Of a stretch of DNA of 64,000 nt, positions 26,040 to 38,305 are shown piece by piece (position 1 is the stretch's first letter; every line of letters starts with the position of its first letter). The position numbers and the translations under genes were made by a program. Source of the stretch: Vibrio hepatarius (GTDB taxonomy: Bacteria; Pseudomonadota; Gammaproteobacteria; Enterobacterales; Vibrionaceae); NCBI RefSeq assembly GCF_018860525.1, contig NZ_JAHKPM010000044.1:52938-116937 (forward strand). The letters are read 5' to 3'. Under the pieces are notes generated by a model. The model was given only the letters and a program-made list of their open reading frames with translations. It searched no databases and was not told the origin of the DNA.

Positions 26040-27695
26040 TTATTTGCTATGTAAGCCTTTCTTTTCTAGTGACTTGTATATCAAAGTTTGCTGGATGAGT
26101 GTCACAACGTTCGATACTAGCCAGTAAAGAACCAACCCAGATGGGAAGAATAGGAAGAAGAAAGTAAACATAACCGGCATAAAGGTCATTATCTTCTGCT
26201 GCATCGGGTCAGTAACAGTAGTCGGGCTCATTTTTTGAATCATGAACATAGAAACACCCATCAGCAGTGGCAAGATATAGTATGGGTCTTGTGCTGATAA
26301 ATCAGTAATCCAGCCAAAGAATGGCGAGTGACGCAATTCAACCGACTCCATCAGTGCCCAATAAAGAGCGATGAAAATAGGCATCTGTAATATAAGAGGT
26401 AAACAGCCACCAAGTGGGTTCACTTTCTCTTTCTTATACAATTCCATCATTTCTTGGCTCATGCGCTGGCGGTCATCACCAATACGCTCACGCATTGCTT
26501 GCAACTTAGGTTGCAACATACGCATTTTGGCCATTGAGGTGTACTGTGCTTTAGTCAACGGGTACATAGCACCACGAATGCAGAAAGTTAGTAGCATTAT
26601 CGATAGACCCCAATTTCCTACACCGAATGGGAAATCAATGAATCCAAATAACTGTCCACCTGACTGAATAAAGGATAGGAATGTATGTAAAGGTTTAGCG
26701 ATGAACCACAGCCAACCATAGTCAACAACTAACTCTAAGTTAGGTGCAACTTCGGCCATCTGATCTTGAAGTTTTGGTCCCACCCAAAGGGTCGCTTGAA
26801 ACGTAGCTGAGTCACCATTGGCTATCGTTTTATTTGGCATACGAATGCCAATATCACCTAAATTACCAATAACACGTGTATATAAGTTGGTGCCAGGTTC
26901 ATCACGAGGAATCCACGCAGAAGCGAAATAGTGTTGGATCATCGCTGCCCAACCCTGACCGTTTGACAGGTTAATTGATAAGTTACGATCTTGCATATCG
27001 TCGAAGCTGTACTTCTTGTAACGTGTATCTTCGGTTGAGTATGCACCGCCACGATAGGTTGGCATCGTTATACTGCCACCATCGTCCATTAAATTTTGGC
27101 GAAGATGCGCGTACATACCAAAGGTAGCGTTGTTACCTGAGTTATTTTTTACATCATACTCGACATTCACAGCATAGCTGCCACGTTTTAATACGAACGT
27201 CTTTGTATATTCAAGGCCGTTTGCTTGGTAAGTCATTGGAATGCGCAATTCATCCTGGCCATCCGCTAGAATATAGCTATCAGAGCTGACTTGATACGCA
27301 GGACGATTACCGCCGCTTAAGTCGATACCTTGAGGCCCTACTAAACCACTTTGGGCGATGAATTGATGGCCTGGCTCATTTTTTAATAAAACGAATGAGT
27401 CAGCAGAGTTGAGCTCAGCTGAGTATTGGTTGAGGTCTGCGGTGATCACGTCACCACCCACCGTATCAATAGACAGAGTCAAGACGTCAGTTGCCACGGT
27501 AATCGTTTTAGCGGACGCTTTCTGTGCTGGAGCGGGATCTAAATCGTCCGCAAGAGATGGTGCAGGTGCGGTACTGCTAGATTGTGCCTGTTCAACCGGC
27601 TGTGGAGCTGGGTTCTTTGCAACTTGCCATTGTTGAAACAACAAGAAAGAAACCAGTGCTAGCGCGATCAACAGGATATTACGTTGAGAATCCAT
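26040..27695 (-). CDS. yidC: Membrane protein insertase YidC
   Basis: 551-aa inner-membrane insertase acting alone or with SecYEG; also inserts Fo subunits encoded nearby. One N-terminal signal-anchor helix ([18 protein letters not shown]), a large periplasmic domain (about 60-340), then the conserved five-helix core including [22 protein letters not shown] and [23 protein letters not shown]. Two bp after yidD. Confidence 0.97.
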   Translation of the reverse strand: MDSQRNILLIALALVSFLLFQQWQVAKNPAPQPVEQAQSSSTAPAPSLADDLDPAPAQKASAKTITVATDVLTLSIDTVGGDVITADLNQYSAELNSADSFVLLKNEPGHQFIAQSGLVGPQGIDLSGGNRPAYQVSSDSYILADGQDELRIPMTYQANGLEYTKTFVLKRGSYAVNVEYDVKNNSGNNATFGMYAHLRQNLMDDGGSITMPTYRGGAYSTEDTRYKKYSFDDMQDRNLSINLSNGQGWAAMIQHYFASAWIPRDEPGTNLYTRVIGNLGDIGIRMPNKTIANGDSATFQATLWVGPKLQDQMAEVAPNLELVVDYGWLWFIAKPLHTFLSFIQSGGQLFGFIDFPFGVGNWGLSIMLLTFCIRGAMYPLTKAQYTSMAKMRMLQPKLQAMRERIGDDRQRMSQEMMELYKKEKVNPLGGCLPLILQMPIFIALYWALMESVELRHSPFFGWITDLSAQDPYYILPLLMGVSMFMIQKMSPTTVTDPMQQKIMTFMPVMFTFFFLFFPSGLVLYWLVSNVVTLIQQTLIYKSLEKKGLHSK

Positions 27696-27697
27696 CG

Positions 27698-27955
27698 TTA
27701 TTTATCTCTGTCTTGTTTCTGGAGTGGTGGTACTGGGTCAAAACCACCCGTATTCAAAGGGTGGCATTTTAATAGACGTTTGCTCGATAACCAACAACCT
27801 TTTACAAATCCATGAGATTTTAGTGCTTCAACAGTATAAGTTGAGCAGGTTGGAGTAAAACGACAACGTGGTCCGATCAGAGGACTTATTAAGCCTTGAT
27901 ATAGACGCACCAAGCCGATCGCTACCCGCGTGAAGGGCGAGACAGGCGCTGCCAT
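27698..27955 (-). CDS. yidD: Membrane protein insertion efficiency factor YidD
   Basis: 85-aa small membrane-associated protein. Family signature [20 protein letters not shown] with its conserved cysteines is at about residues 19-38, followed by the Cys in [16 protein letters not shown]. Its start overlaps the end of rnpA by 34 bp, the arrangement typical of this cluster. Confidence 0.94.
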   Translation of the reverse strand: MAAPVSPFTRVAIGLVRLYQGLISPLIGPRCRFTPTCSTYTVEALKSHGFVKGCWLSSKRLLKCHPLNTGGFDPVPPLQKQDRDK

Positions 27956-28278
27956 AACTTATCAAATATTTTATACATTTCATCATTACTGAGATCTTGT
28001 GCGCTTTTTTTAGCTATAACAACAAAATCCTTATGTGGGAGTTGATGCTGCTGATTGCGAAAGCTTTCACGTGCTAGGCGTTTAAAGCGATTACGTGCAA
28101 CAGCTGTCTTAATCTGTTTTTTAGGAACCGCTAATCCTAATCTTGGATGAGAAAGAGAATTATTGCGAGCAATGATGGTGAAATGAGGTGAGCCAGCTCT
28201 ATGAGCTTGCTGGAAGACATTTTTATAATGCTCGGGAGTTAACAAACGTAACTCCCGATCGAACGCGTACGTATTCAA
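27922..28278 (-). CDS. rnpA: Ribonuclease P protein component RnpA
   Basis: 118-aa basic protein cofactor of RNase P, which processes tRNA 5' ends. The RNR motif [16 protein letters not shown] is at about residues 55-70. The start is a TTG at 28276-28278 (TTGAATACG), consistent with weak initiation relative to rpmH. Located 13 bp after rpmH and overlapping yidD. Confidence 0.94.
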   Translation of the reverse strand: MNTYAFDRELRLLTPEHYKNVFQQAHRAGSPHFTIIARNNSLSHPRLGLAVPKKQIKTAVARNRFKRLARESFRNQQHQLPHKDFVVIAKKSAQDLSNDEMYKIFDKLWQRLSRPSRG

Positions 28279-28291
28279 AATAAACTAATGA

Positions 28292-28426
28292 TTACTTTGA
28301 TAGGCGCGCACGGCCTTTTGCACGACGTGCATTAATTACTTTGCGACCGTTCTTAGTTGCCATGCGAGCACGGAAACCGTGAGTACGCTTGCGCTTTAGA
28401 ACTGAAGGTTGAAAAGTGCGTTTCAT
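28292..28426 (-). CDS. rpmH: 50S ribosomal protein L34
   Basis: 44-aa very basic protein starting [18 protein letters not shown] and ending GRARLSK, the universal L34 sequence. AAAGGT lies at the expected distance upstream of ATG. First gene of rpmH-rnpA-yidD-yidC. Two promoter-like elements are present upstream. Confidence 0.97.
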   Translation of the reverse strand: MKRTFQPSVLKRKRTHGFRARMATKNGRKVINARRAKGRARLSK

Positions 28427-28539
28427 GATAATTACCTTTACTGATCAGTAGTTTTAGGTCAATGTTATCCTTGCGTTGGTCGTTTTTATCTTTTGCTATT
28501 GCAAGAAGATGGACCAACACCTCTAAACAAAGAGGCGGA

Positions 28540-28568
28540 ATTGTAATCACAGTCACACAAAGTGTCAA
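28540..28568 (-). promoter_or_regulatory. rpmH promoter (proximal)
   Basis: Minus-strand TTGACA (28563-28568) and TACAAT (28540-28545) with a 17-bp spacer, an excellent sigma-70 match about 115 bp upstream of rpmH. Confidence 0.75.
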
Positions 28569-28600
28569 TCATTGAGCAACTGATAAATTCCGGCCGAGCG

Positions 28601-28628
28601 ATTATACGGAGTGTGAACGAAATCTCAA
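28601..28628 (-). promoter_or_regulatory. rpmH promoter (distal)
   Basis: Minus-strand TTGAGA (28623-28628) and TATAAT (28601-28606) with a 16-bp spacer, upstream of the proximal promoter. Tandem promoters for this ribosomal-protein operon are also known in E. coli. Confidence 0.55.
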
Positions 28629-28655
28629 GGATCAAGCGATGTTCTTTGGTGATCT

Positions 28656-29393
28656 TTATTTTCCGCCCACCTGTCTTAGAAATTTTTTTAACCTAGGATC
28701 CTGTGGATGATTAAAAATATCCTGTGGATTACCTTGTTCTACAATATGCCCTTCTGCCATAAAGATCACTCTATCTGCAACCTCTCGAGCAAACTGCATT
28801 TCATGCGTAACCACCAGCATTGTCTGGGATTTATTGGCTAGCTCTTTCATAAGTTGAAGGACTTCACCAACCCACTCTGGATCAAGAGCTGAAGTAGGTT
28901 CATCAAATAATAATAGTTCGGGCTCTAGCGCCATAGCTCGACCTATCCCTACACGTTGCTGCTGACCACCGGAAAGAGCTGCTGGGTAACTATCTCCTTT
29001 ATTTCCTAGCCCAATATCATCAAGGATTTTTTGTGCGTGTTCGAGAGCTTGACCTTTCTTCCAGTTGTGTACCGTAATTAATCCTTCGGCTATATTTTGT
29101 TTAGCTGTCATATGAGCAAAGAGTGCATAATTCTGAAAGACAAAGCCTGTTTTTCTGCGTAGGGTGAGCACTTCTGACTTGGAGTATTTCTCTGTATCAA
29201 CACTGATGTCACCAATGGTGATTTTACCTTGATCGGCACTTTCTAAGAAATTGACAGTTCGTAGTAATGTCGATTTTCCGGTACCACTGGAGCCAATGAT
29301 AACAATGATTTCACCTTGTTTGATTTCAAGATCAATACCATTAAGTACTTGAGAATCGCCAAAGCGCTTATGGATGTTGGTTAATTTTATCAT
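28656..29393 (-). CDS. Amino-acid (probable cystine) ABC transporter ATP-binding protein
   Basis: 245-aa polar-amino-acid-type ABC ATPase. Walker [10 protein letters not shown] is at about residues 34-42, Q-loop FVFQNYALF near 85, signature [17 protein letters not shown] near 138-154, Walker [15 protein letters not shown], and H-loop VVTHEM near 198. The 4-bp overlap with the permease gene shows one transcription unit. The closest family I recall is TcyN/YecC (cystine), but substrate cannot be fixed by sequence. Confidence 0.9.
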   Translation of the reverse strand: MIKLTNIHKRFGDSQVLNGIDLEIKQGEIIVIIGSSGTGKSTLLRTVNFLESADQGKITIGDISVDTEKYSKSEVLTLRRKTGFVFQNYALFAHMTAKQNIAEGLITVHNWKKGQALEHAQKILDDIGLGNKGDSYPAALSGGQQQRVGIGRAMALEPELLLFDEPTSALDPEWVGEVLQLMKELANKSQTMLVVTHEMQFAREVADRVIFMAEGHIVEQGNPQDIFNHPQDPRLKKFLRQVGGK

Positions 29394-30061
29394 CTAATAT
29401 ACGCCTTATTAAGTTTGACCTCTGCCCATGTTTGTATGCGAGTTAGGATCACTACGACTGCCCAGTAAATTAATGCTACAGCTAAAAAAGCTTCAAAAAA
29501 ACGGAAGCTTGATGATGCTTCCATTTGTGCCCTAGCCATAATTTCTGCCACACCAAGTGTGAAAGCGAGTGACGTTGACTTAATCATATCGATAAAATAA
29601 TTCATCAATGAAGGTAGTGCAATTCGAGTCGCTTGAGGCAATATAATGCGGCGCATCGCTTGTGTAGTCGTCATGCCTACTGACATACTGGCTTCCATTT
29701 GGCTACGATCTACGCCTATTATCGCTGCCCGAATGCTTTCTGCCATGTAAGCGGCAAAATGGAGAGTTAAACCTATAACGGCAGCACTGAAAGCGTTGAG
29801 CCCCACCAATAAAGGAAATACCTGTGGTAACCCGTAATAAAGAAGAAACAGCTGAACCAGCAGTGGTGTGCCACGAAAAAAACTAATATAAACTTGGCTT
29901 AGCTGGTCTAGTATGGGCACACGAAAGACACGGATGTTAGCCAATATGACTGCTAGTGCTAGAGCAAATATTAAGCCCCATGTCGCCATTTCCATCGTTG
30001 TGCCAAGATACTTTAGAAGTATTGGCATCAGATTTAGCATGTAGTTGAAATCAAATCCCAT
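29390..30061 (-). CDS. Amino-acid (probable cystine) ABC transporter permease
   Basis: 223-aa HisM/TcyM-type permease with about five membrane segments. Contains the characteristic [19 protein letters not shown] and the cytoplasmic EAA loop [22 protein letters not shown] that contacts the ATPase. Probably forms a homodimer, as only one permease gene is present. Confidence 0.9.
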   Translation of the reverse strand: MGFDFNYMLNLMPILLKYLGTTMEMATWGLIFALALAVILANIRVFRVPILDQLSQVYISFFRGTPLLVQLFLLYYGLPQVFPLLVGLNAFSAAVIGLTLHFAAYMAESIRAAIIGVDRSQMEASMSVGMTTTQAMRRIILPQATRIALPSLMNYFIDMIKSTSLAFTLGVAEIMARAQMEASSSFRFFEAFLAVALIYWAVVVILTRIQTWAEVKLNKAYIR

Positions 30062-30098
30062 AGCCTATTCCGGTATAGTTATTTCATGAAGCTTAAAA

Positions 30099-30126
30099 AC
30101 CCACAGCAAGAAAAGAATCTGTGGGT
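30099..30126 (-). terminator. Intercistronic hairpin after the binding-protein gene
   Basis: ACCCACAG (30099-30106) and CTGTGGGT (30119-30126), perfect 8-bp stem, followed on the minus strand by TTTTTAAGC. In binding-protein ABC operons such a hairpin commonly attenuates read-through or stabilises the upstream message, raising binding protein relative to permease and ATPase. Confidence 0.65.
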
Positions 30127-30178
30127 AGTGGGTCTATCTATCAGGTCTCTAGATGGACTTAGTGCAATAAAAGATGCG

Positions 30179-30925
30179 TTATTGAGTTATATCAGCGCCA
30201 AACCATTTTTGCGATATGGTGTTTAGTGTCCCATCCGTTCGCATGGCTGTTAGGGCATGGTTAACTTCTTTTTGAAGCCGATTGCCTTTTTCGTTATCGA
30301 CAAATGGCCATGCATTTTCGATGGTTTCAAAAGGTTTACCCGCCAGCTGTAGGGGAAGGCCTGTTTTTTTGATAAGTTCAAGTGCAGAAAGACGATCCAT
30401 GACAAAGGCATCTACTCTGCCCAATGCCACATCATGTTCAATACCAGTGTCGTATGTTTTAATGATTATTTTACCATCTTTGTCATGGCTTCTTAGCAAT
30501 TGCTCAAAGTTGGAACCTAAGTTAACGGCAACCGTTTTACCTTTTAGATCTGTAATACCTTTAATGCTGGTATTGCCTTTTCTTACGGTAATTTGTGCAC
30601 CATCAACAACATAAGGGGCGGCAAAAAGGTATTTGTTTTTACGTGCATCTGTCATGGTAATTTGGTTCGAAATAGTATCAATACGCCCCGTTTCAAGCAG
30701 GCCAAACAATCCAGAAAAATTGGCGGTAATGTATTCCACATTATAGTCATTGCGTTTGCCTATTTCATCCCACAAGTCAACTTCAAAGCCTTGCAGTTTA
30801 TCTTGCTCAACAAAAGTAAAAGGGTAGTAACGTCCAGACATTCCAACTTTAACTTCGGTTGCAGCTTGGGCTACTGCCACAGAAAGTGTAAACGCTGTTA
30901 TTGTGGCTTTAATCCAGTGCTTCAT
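30179..30925 (-). CDS. Amino-acid (probable cystine) ABC transporter periplasmic binding protein
   Basis: 248-aa solute-binding protein of the polar amino acid family. A signal peptide (MKHWIKATITAFTLSVAVAQA, cleavage near residue 21) is followed by the family opening EVKVGMSGRYYPFTFVEQDKLQGFEVDLWDEI; DTISNQITMTDARKNKYLFA is the conserved ligand-domain segment. The nearest characterised relatives I recall are TcyJ/TcyK and FliY cystine-binding proteins. First gene of its three-gene operon, which separates rpmH from dnaA. Confidence 0.9.
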   Translation of the reverse strand: MKHWIKATITAFTLSVAVAQAATEVKVGMSGRYYPFTFVEQDKLQGFEVDLWDEIGKRNDYNVEYITANFSGLFGLLETGRIDTISNQITMTDARKNKYLFAAPYVVDGAQITVRKGNTSIKGITDLKGKTVAVNLGSNFEQLLRSHDKDGKIIIKTYDTGIEHDVALGRVDAFVMDRLSALELIKKTGLPLQLAGKPFETIENAWPFVDNEKGNRLQKEVNHALTAMRTDGTLNTISQKWFGADITQ

Positions 30926-31302
30926 AGTGTATCTCCATAGTTTATAAAATCAGATACTACTGTTAGTTTGGTTATTAATGAAAATAACCAAGAGCAATAA
31001 CCTAGACGGTGGGGGAATAAGCTAAGTAAATAGAGGGTATAAATAGAGGGAACAGTCACAACTTAAGAAAACTTATTCCACAGACTTATCACCAGACTGA
31101 AGATCTGTGAGAAATTGCCCAAATGTGGATCTTTATGTGAGTAAGAATAGGATTACTTGTGTTGATCTAACTAATGATAGTGAAAATATTGTGAATAAGT
31201 TAGATCTTATTCACCGGAACGTCGATCATTTACTGGCGATCTTGGTTATCAACAGGTAAAATTACAAATCTTTTTCGATCACTAAATTAGGGTGGGGCCA
31301 AC
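30926..31302 (+). promoter_or_regulatory. dnaA promoter region with DnaA boxes and GATC cluster
   Basis: A 377-bp gap between divergent genes. DnaA-box-like sites: 31190-31198 (TTATTCACA on the minus strand, fits TTATNCACA), 31207-31215 (TTATTCACC) and 31246-31254 (TTATCAACA). Seven GATC sites fall between about 31100 and 31285. Together these suggest DnaA autorepression and methylation-dependent control. I could not pick one convincing -35/-10 pair. The ABC operon promoter must also lie here on the minus strand. Confidence 0.65.
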
Positions 31303-32709
31303 GTGTCATCTTCGCTTTGGTTGCAATGTATGCAGCAGCTTCAAGAAGAGCTACCAGCTACAGAATTCAGTATGTGGGTACGTCCGTTACAAGCGGAGCT
31401 CAATGACAGTACGCTCACTTTATTTGCACCTAACCGTTTTGTAATGGATTGGGTGCGAGATCGTTACCTTAATAGCATCAACAGGCTATTGCAGGAATAT
31501 TGTGGGAACGATATTCCTAGTTTGCGGTTTGAAGTTGGCAGTAAGCCAATCTCTGTCCCTAAACCTGCGCCGAAACGAACTCCAGCAGATGTCGCTGCGG
31601 AATCGTCTGCGCCAGCACAACTTCAAGCACGTAAACCAGTACATAAAACGTGGGATGATGATGAGCAGAAGCTTGCTGAAATTAATCATCGTTCTAATGT
31701 GAATATCAAGCATAAATTCAATAACTTTGTTGAAGGTAAGTCCAACCAACTGGGTTTGGCTGCTGCGCGGCAAGTTGCTGATAACCCTGGAGCAGCATAC
31801 AACCCTCTATTTCTTTATGGTGGGACAGGTCTAGGTAAAACGCACTTACTGCACGCGGTTGGCAATGCAATCGTGGATAATAAACCCAATGCAAAAGTCG
31901 TATACATGCACTCTGAACGTTTTGTTCAGGATATGGTTAAAGCACTGCAAAACAATGCTATTGAAGAGTTTAAGCGTTACTACCGTAGTGTTGATGCTTT
32001 GCTCATAGATGACATCCAATTTTTTGCTAATAAAGAGCGCTCCCAAGAAGAGTTTTTCCATACATTTAATGCTTTATTAGAAGGCAACCAGCAGATTATT
32101 TTGACGTCTGACCGTTACCCTAAAGAGATTAATGGTGTGGAAGATCGTCTTAAGTCACGTTTCGGCTGGGGTTTGACGGTTGCGATTGAGCCTCCTGAAC
32201 TTGAAACTCGTGTAGCGATCTTGATGAAAAAAGCGGAAGTTCATCAAATCCACCTTGCCGATGAGGTAGCATTTTTTATCGCTAAAAGATTGAGATCCAA
32301 TGTGCGAGAATTGGAAGGGGCGCTCAATCGTGTTATTGCAAATGCAAACTTTACCGGCCGACCGATCACTATTGATTTTGTCCGTGAGGCTTTGCGTGAC
32401 CTCCTTGCACTGCAAGAAAAATTAGTCACTATAGATAACATTCAAAAAACAGTTGCTGAGTATTATAAAATTAAAGTGGCTGATTTGTTGTCTAAACGTC
32501 GTTCACGTTCTGTTGCTCGTCCTCGTCAGTTAGCTATGGCATTAGCAAAAGAGCTGACTAACCACAGCTTACCAGAAATAGGTGATGCATTTGGAGGCCG
32601 TGACCATACAACAGTACTGCACGCTTGTCGGAAAATAGAACAACTGCGCGAAGAAAGTCACGATATTAAAGAAGATTATTCTAATCTGATCCGTACCCTT
32701 TCTTCTTAA
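31303..32709 (+). CDS. dnaA: Chromosomal replication initiator protein DnaA
   Basis: 468-aa AAA+ initiator that binds DnaA boxes and melts oriC. Domain I (1-90) begins [21 protein letters not shown]; Walker [17 protein letters not shown] is near residue 175, Walker [11 protein letters not shown] near 235, and the C-terminal DNA-binding signature [19 protein letters not shown] near 430-448. GTG start with the strong GGGTGGGG ribosome site upstream. First gene of dnaA-dnaN-recF-gyrB. Confidence 0.98.
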   Translation: MSSSLWLQCMQQLQEELPATEFSMWVRPLQAELNDSTLTLFAPNRFVMDWVRDRYLNSINRLLQEYCGNDIPSLRFEVGSKPISVPKPAPKRTPADVAAESSAPAQLQARKPVHKTWDDDEQKLAEINHRSNVNIKHKFNNFVEGKSNQLGLAAARQVADNPGAAYNPLFLYGGTGLGKTHLLHAVGNAIVDNKPNAKVVYMHSERFVQDMVKALQNNAIEEFKRYYRSVDALLIDDIQFFANKERSQEEFFHTFNALLEGNQQIILTSDRYPKEINGVEDRLKSRFGWGLTVAIEPPELETRVAILMKKAEVHQIHLADEVAFFIAKRLRSNVRELEGALNRVIANANFTGRPITIDFVREALRDLLALQEKLVTIDNIQKTVAEYYKIKVADLLSKRRSRSVARPRQLAMALAKELTNHSLPEIGDAFGGRDHTTVLHACRKIEQLREESHDIKEDYSNLIRTLSS

Positions 32710-32778
32710 ATCACAGTATTCTAAGCACTAAATATAATCACTCCATATAAAGCTAAACGAATTCTGAAAGAGTGTACT

Positions 32779-33879
32779 ATGAAATTTTCCATTGAACGTA
32801 ACCACTTACTCAAGCCGCTTCAGCAAGTGTCTGGCGCTTTGGGTGGTCGTCCAACCCTCCCAATTCTTGGTAATTTGTTGCTTAAGGTTGAAAGCAACAT
32901 GCTTTCCATGACAGCAACAGATTTGGAAGTAGAGCTCATCAGTCGTGTGACTCTAGAAGGAGATTTTGAGGCAGGTAGTGTCACTGTGCCTTCTCGTAAG
33001 TTCCTCGATATTTGCCGTGGACTGCCCGATAACGCAGTCATTACATTTATCCTTGAAGGTGAGCGAGCTCAAGTTCGCTCTGGCCGGAGTCGTTTCTCTT
33101 TATCGACTCTGCCTGCTAATGACTTTCCAAATATTGAAGATTGGCAAAGTGATGTTGAGCTTTCTCTTACCCAAGGCGCATTGAGAGGGCTGATAGAGAA
33201 AACTCAGTTTTCAATGGCTAACCAAGATGTTCGCTACTACCTAAATGGAATGCTGTTTGAAATCGATGGTTCCACATTGCGCAGTGTGGCTACCGATGGC
33301 CATCGTATGGCGGTATCACAAACACAGCTAGGGACAGAATTTATACAGCAACAGATCATTGTGCCGCGTAAAGGGGTCCTTGAGTTAATGAAATTGCTTG
33401 ATGTACCAGAGCAGCTTGTGACATTGCAAATTGGCAGCTCAAATGTTCGCGCTGAAGTCGACAATTTTGTATTTACATCCAAGCTCGTAGATGGTCGCTT
33501 TCCTGATTATCGTCGAGTTATGCCTCAATCAACAAGTAAAACACTTGAAGCTGGATGTGATGAATTACGTCAAGCATTCTCTCGCGCAGCGATTTTATCG
33601 AATGAGAAGTTTCGTGGAGTGCGGGTGAATTTGGCTGGTAATGAGCTACGTATTACGGCAAATAATCCTGAGCAAGAAGAGGCAGAGGAAATGCTGGATG
33701 TCAATTTCGAAGGAGAAGCTATCGAAATTGGATTCAACGTAAGTTATGTTTTGGATATTCTGAACACATTACGCTGCGAAAAAGTTCGTATTTCTATGTC
33801 TGATGCAGTAGCTAGTACTATGGTCGAAAATGTTGATGACGACAGTGCCATGTATGTGGTGATGCCAATCCGACTCTAA
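32779..33879 (+). CDS. dnaN: DNA polymerase III beta sliding clamp
   Basis: 366-aa clamp (family 366-367) with three similar domains; opens [35 protein letters not shown] and ends with the invariant VVMPIRL. 69 bp after dnaA and 1 bp before recF. Tethers Pol III and many repair proteins to DNA. Confidence 0.98.
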   Translation: MKFSIERNHLLKPLQQVSGALGGRPTLPILGNLLLKVESNMLSMTATDLEVELISRVTLEGDFEAGSVTVPSRKFLDICRGLPDNAVITFILEGERAQVRSGRSRFSLSTLPANDFPNIEDWQSDVELSLTQGALRGLIEKTQFSMANQDVRYYLNGMLFEIDGSTLRSVATDGHRMAVSQTQLGTEFIQQQIIVPRKGVLELMKLLDVPEQLVTLQIGSSNVRAEVDNFVFTSKLVDGRFPDYRRVMPQSTSKTLEAGCDELRQAFSRAAILSNEKFRGVRVNLAGNELRITANNPEQEEAEEMLDVNFEGEAIEIGFNVSYVLDILNTLRCEKVRISMSDAVASTMVENVDDDSAMYVVMPIRL

Positions 33880-33880
33880 C

Positions 33881-34963
33881 ATGCCACTTTCGCGCCTTAT
33901 TATTCAGCAGTTTCGAAATATTGAAGCCTGTGATATTGAACTATCAGCAAGCTTTAACTTTCTTATAGGTCCAAATGGTAGTGGCAAAACGAGTGTTCTA
34001 GAAGCAATATATTTGCTTGGACATGGCCGCTCCTTTAAAAGCAGCCTTACGGGGCGAGTGATTCAAAATGATTGTGATCAGTTATTTGTCCATGGTCGTT
34101 TTTTGAACTCGGATCAATTTGAGCTACCAATTGGCATTAATAAGCAGCGTGACGGCTCAACAGAGGTTAAAATAGGTGGTCAACCTAGTCAAAAACTGGC
34201 TCAGTTAGCGCAGGTATTACCATTACAGTTGATCCATCCAGAAGGCTTTGATTTGCTAACTGATGGACCGAAACATCGTAGAGCTTTTATCGATTGGGGC
34301 ATTTTTCATACTGAACCTGCATTTTATGATGCGTGGGGGCGTTTTAAACGTCTTAACAAACAAAGGAATGCGCTTTTAAAAACAGCATCTTGCTACCGTG
34401 AACTCTCGTATTGGGATCAAGAAATGGCGGGTCTGGCTGAGGACATTAGCCGCTGGCGTGCTGATTATGTTGAGCAGGTGAGTGAGAAAATCACACAAAT
34501 ATGTCAGGTATTTTTGCCTGAATTTGAAATTCAATTGAAGTATTCACGAGGATGGGAAAAAAACACACCTTATGATCGCATCCTAAAGGAAAACTTCGAA
34601 CGAGATCAGGCGCTAGGGTATACTTTTAGTGGTCCTAATAAAGCCGATTTAAGAATTAAAGTGAATGGGACTCCTGTCGAGGATGTTTTATCACGTGGTC
34701 AACTCAAGCTTATGGTGTGTGCGCTACGAGTAGCGCAGGGGCAGCACCTGACAGAGGTGACCAGCAAGCAATGTATCTACTTAATTGATGATCTTGCCTC
34801 TGAATTAGATAGTCAACGTCTCAAGCGTCTTGCGGACTGCTTGAAAGAGACGCGGGCACAGGTTTTTGTTAGCTCTATTACCCAAAGTCAAATCGACGAT
34901 ATGTTGGACGAAAATGGCAGGATGTTCCGCTTGGAACATGGCACAATAGAGCAAAATATATAG
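33881..34963 (+). CDS. recF: DNA replication and repair protein RecF
   Basis: 360-aa SMC-like ATPase that helps load RecA at gaps. Walker [18 protein letters not shown] lies near residue 28-44; the signature [18 protein letters not shown] near 265-282 and Walker [15 protein letters not shown] near 298-310. Start follows the dnaN stop by one base, indicating coupled translation. Confidence 0.97.
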   Translation: MPLSRLIIQQFRNIEACDIELSASFNFLIGPNGSGKTSVLEAIYLLGHGRSFKSSLTGRVIQNDCDQLFVHGRFLNSDQFELPIGINKQRDGSTEVKIGGQPSQKLAQLAQVLPLQLIHPEGFDLLTDGPKHRRAFIDWGIFHTEPAFYDAWGRFKRLNKQRNALLKTASCYRELSYWDQEMAGLAEDISRWRADYVEQVSEKITQICQVFLPEFEIQLKYSRGWEKNTPYDRILKENFERDQALGYTFSGPNKADLRIKVNGTPVEDVLSRGQLKLMVCALRVAQGQHLTEVTSKQCIYLIDDLASELDSQRLKRLADCLKETRAQVFVSSITQSQIDDMLDENGRMFRLEHGTIEQNI

Positions 34964-34973
34964 TGGAAGATAA

Positions 34974-37394
<2,421 letters not shown>

Positions 37395-37414
37395 TCCTGC
37401 TATGTGTTCATGAA

Positions 37415-37436
37415 AACACCGCCTTCCGGCGGTGTT
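37415..37436 (+). terminator. Terminator after gyrB
   Basis: AACACCGCC (37415-37423), loop TTCC, GGCGGTGTT (37428-37436), followed by TTTGTTTTT. A standard intrinsic terminator 20 bp past the gyrB stop. Confidence 0.93.
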
Positions 37437-37484
37437 TTTGTTTTTAAATCAAAGAATCCTGTGCTTAAAAATTAACAAATAACC

Positions 37485-37513
37485 CTTGAAAAGTGATTTT
37501 CCTGTCCATATAT
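37485..37513 (+). promoter_or_regulatory. Possible heat-shock (sigma-32) promoter, distal
   Basis: CTTGAAA at 37485-37491 matches the sigma-32 -35 exactly, and TGTCCATATA at 37504-37513 is a partial match to CCCCATNT, spacer about 12. Transcripts from here would have a leader near 280 nt that includes the CTTAA repeat. Confidence 0.35.
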
Positions 37514-37615
37514 CTACTATTGAAGAGGGCGAACGTCTTGCTCAAAAGAGAAGACATGTTACCTCTGCAGCGCAGGCTGAATATTGCTCAAATTACGAGG
37601 ATAGTCAGCAACGCA

Positions 37616-37655
37616 CTTAACTTAACTTAACTTAACTTAACTTAACTTAACTTAA
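37616..37655 (+). repeat. Pentanucleotide tandem repeat (CTTAA)8
   Basis: Eight perfect consecutive copies of CTTAA with no interruption, ending where CTTTGG begins. It lies between gyrB and ibpA, about 140 bp upstream of the ibpA start. Perfect short repeats of this length are prone to slipped-strand length change. Nothing else in the window has a repeat of this kind. Confidence 0.97.
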
Positions 37656-37682
37656 CTTTGGTTTATTTTTATGTCCCCGAAT
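37656..37682 (+). promoter_or_regulatory. Possible heat-shock (sigma-32) promoter, proximal
   Basis: CTTTGGT (37656-37662), 12-bp spacer and CCCCGAAT (37675-37682) resemble CTTGAAA/CCCCATNT, with the better match in the -10. A start near 37690 would give a leader of about 107 nt, starting just before the folded region and typical of ROSE-controlled genes. The CTTAA repeat abuts its -35. Confidence 0.35.
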
Positions 37683-37716
37683 ATCAAAAGATATCAGTGG
37701 AATAGCGATAAACTCC

Positions 37717-37792
37717 CTTAGTCGACAGGTATCTAACTAAGCCTAGATTCTGGTTCACTCTCGACTAAGACTATTGCTTACAATGAGGATAG
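37717..37792 (+). promoter_or_regulatory. ROSE-like RNA thermometer in the ibpA leader
   Basis: The last hairpin is CTA (37771-37773), TTGCT (37774-37778), a 7-nt loop, AGGA (37786-37789) and TAG (37790-37792). TTGCT pairs imperfectly with the Shine-Dalgarno AGGA, with a U.G pair and an unpaired G, exactly the UUGCU signature of ROSE elements. Upstream, CTTAGTCGA (37717-37725) pairs with TCGACTAAG (37761-37769), enclosing a smaller ATCTA/TAGAT hairpin (37731-37735/37744-37748). Melting on heating would expose the ribosome site of ibpA, seven bases before ATG. E. coli ibpA is known to carry a ROSE thermometer. Confidence 0.75.
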
Positions 37793-37796
37793 CATT

Positions 37797-38231
37797 ATGA
37801 GAACTGTAGATTTCACTCCTTTATACCGCAACGCCATTGGTTTCGACCGTCTATTTAATATGATGGAAGCAACATCAGCAAAGAACACATCTGGTGGTTA
37901 CCCCCCTTACAATATCGAACAAAAAGATGAAAACAACTACCGCATCACTATGGCAGTTGCAGGGTTTTCCGAGCAGCAGTTAGAGCTGACCCAAAAAGAA
38001 AACACACTTATTGTTAAAGGTGAGCGTAAAGAGGAAGAAAGTAAGAACTATGTGTACCAAGGTATTGCCGAGCGTGATTTCGAGCGTAAATTCCAACTTG
38101 CAGATTATGTGAAAGTTGTTGGTGCAAGTATGGAAAATGGTCTTTTGCACATAGATTTAGAGCGTGAAATTCCAGAAGCGATGCAGCCGCGCACTATTGC
38201 CATTAATGGTAAAACGCTCCTTGAGAGTTAA
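37797..38231 (+). CDS. ibpA: Small heat-shock protein IbpA (Hsp20 family)
   Basis: 144-aa holdase chaperone that binds unfolding proteins and hands them to DnaK/ClpB. N-terminus [23 protein letters not shown] is typical of IbpA; the alpha-crystallin domain spans about 38-128 ([62 protein letters not shown]), with an IAI-type tail motif. GAGGA precedes the ATG and lies inside the ROSE-like hairpin. Confidence 0.95.
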   Translation: MRTVDFTPLYRNAIGFDRLFNMMEATSAKNTSGGYPPYNIEQKDENNYRITMAVAGFSEQQLELTQKENTLIVKGERKEEESKNYVYQGIAERDFERKFQLADYVKVVGASMENGLLHIDLEREIPEAMQPRTIAINGKTLLES

Positions 38232-38263
38232 TCCCAAGTCGTCAGTGTTTTTGATAAAGAGTG

Positions 38264-38286
38264 AAAGAGCGCCTTAGGCGCTCTTT
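38264..38286. terminator. Bidirectional terminator between ibpA and avtA
   Basis: AAAGAGCGCC (38264-38273), loop TTA, GGCGCTCTTT (38277-38286), followed by TTAATT. Serves convergent ibpA and avtA. Confidence 0.88.
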
Positions 38287-38305
38287 TTAATTGTGTTAAA
38301 TGGCG

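Noticed and set aside
37616..37655. CTTAA repeats considered as a CRISPR array
   Set aside because: Units are 5 bp, contiguous and without spacers; this is a simple sequence repeat.
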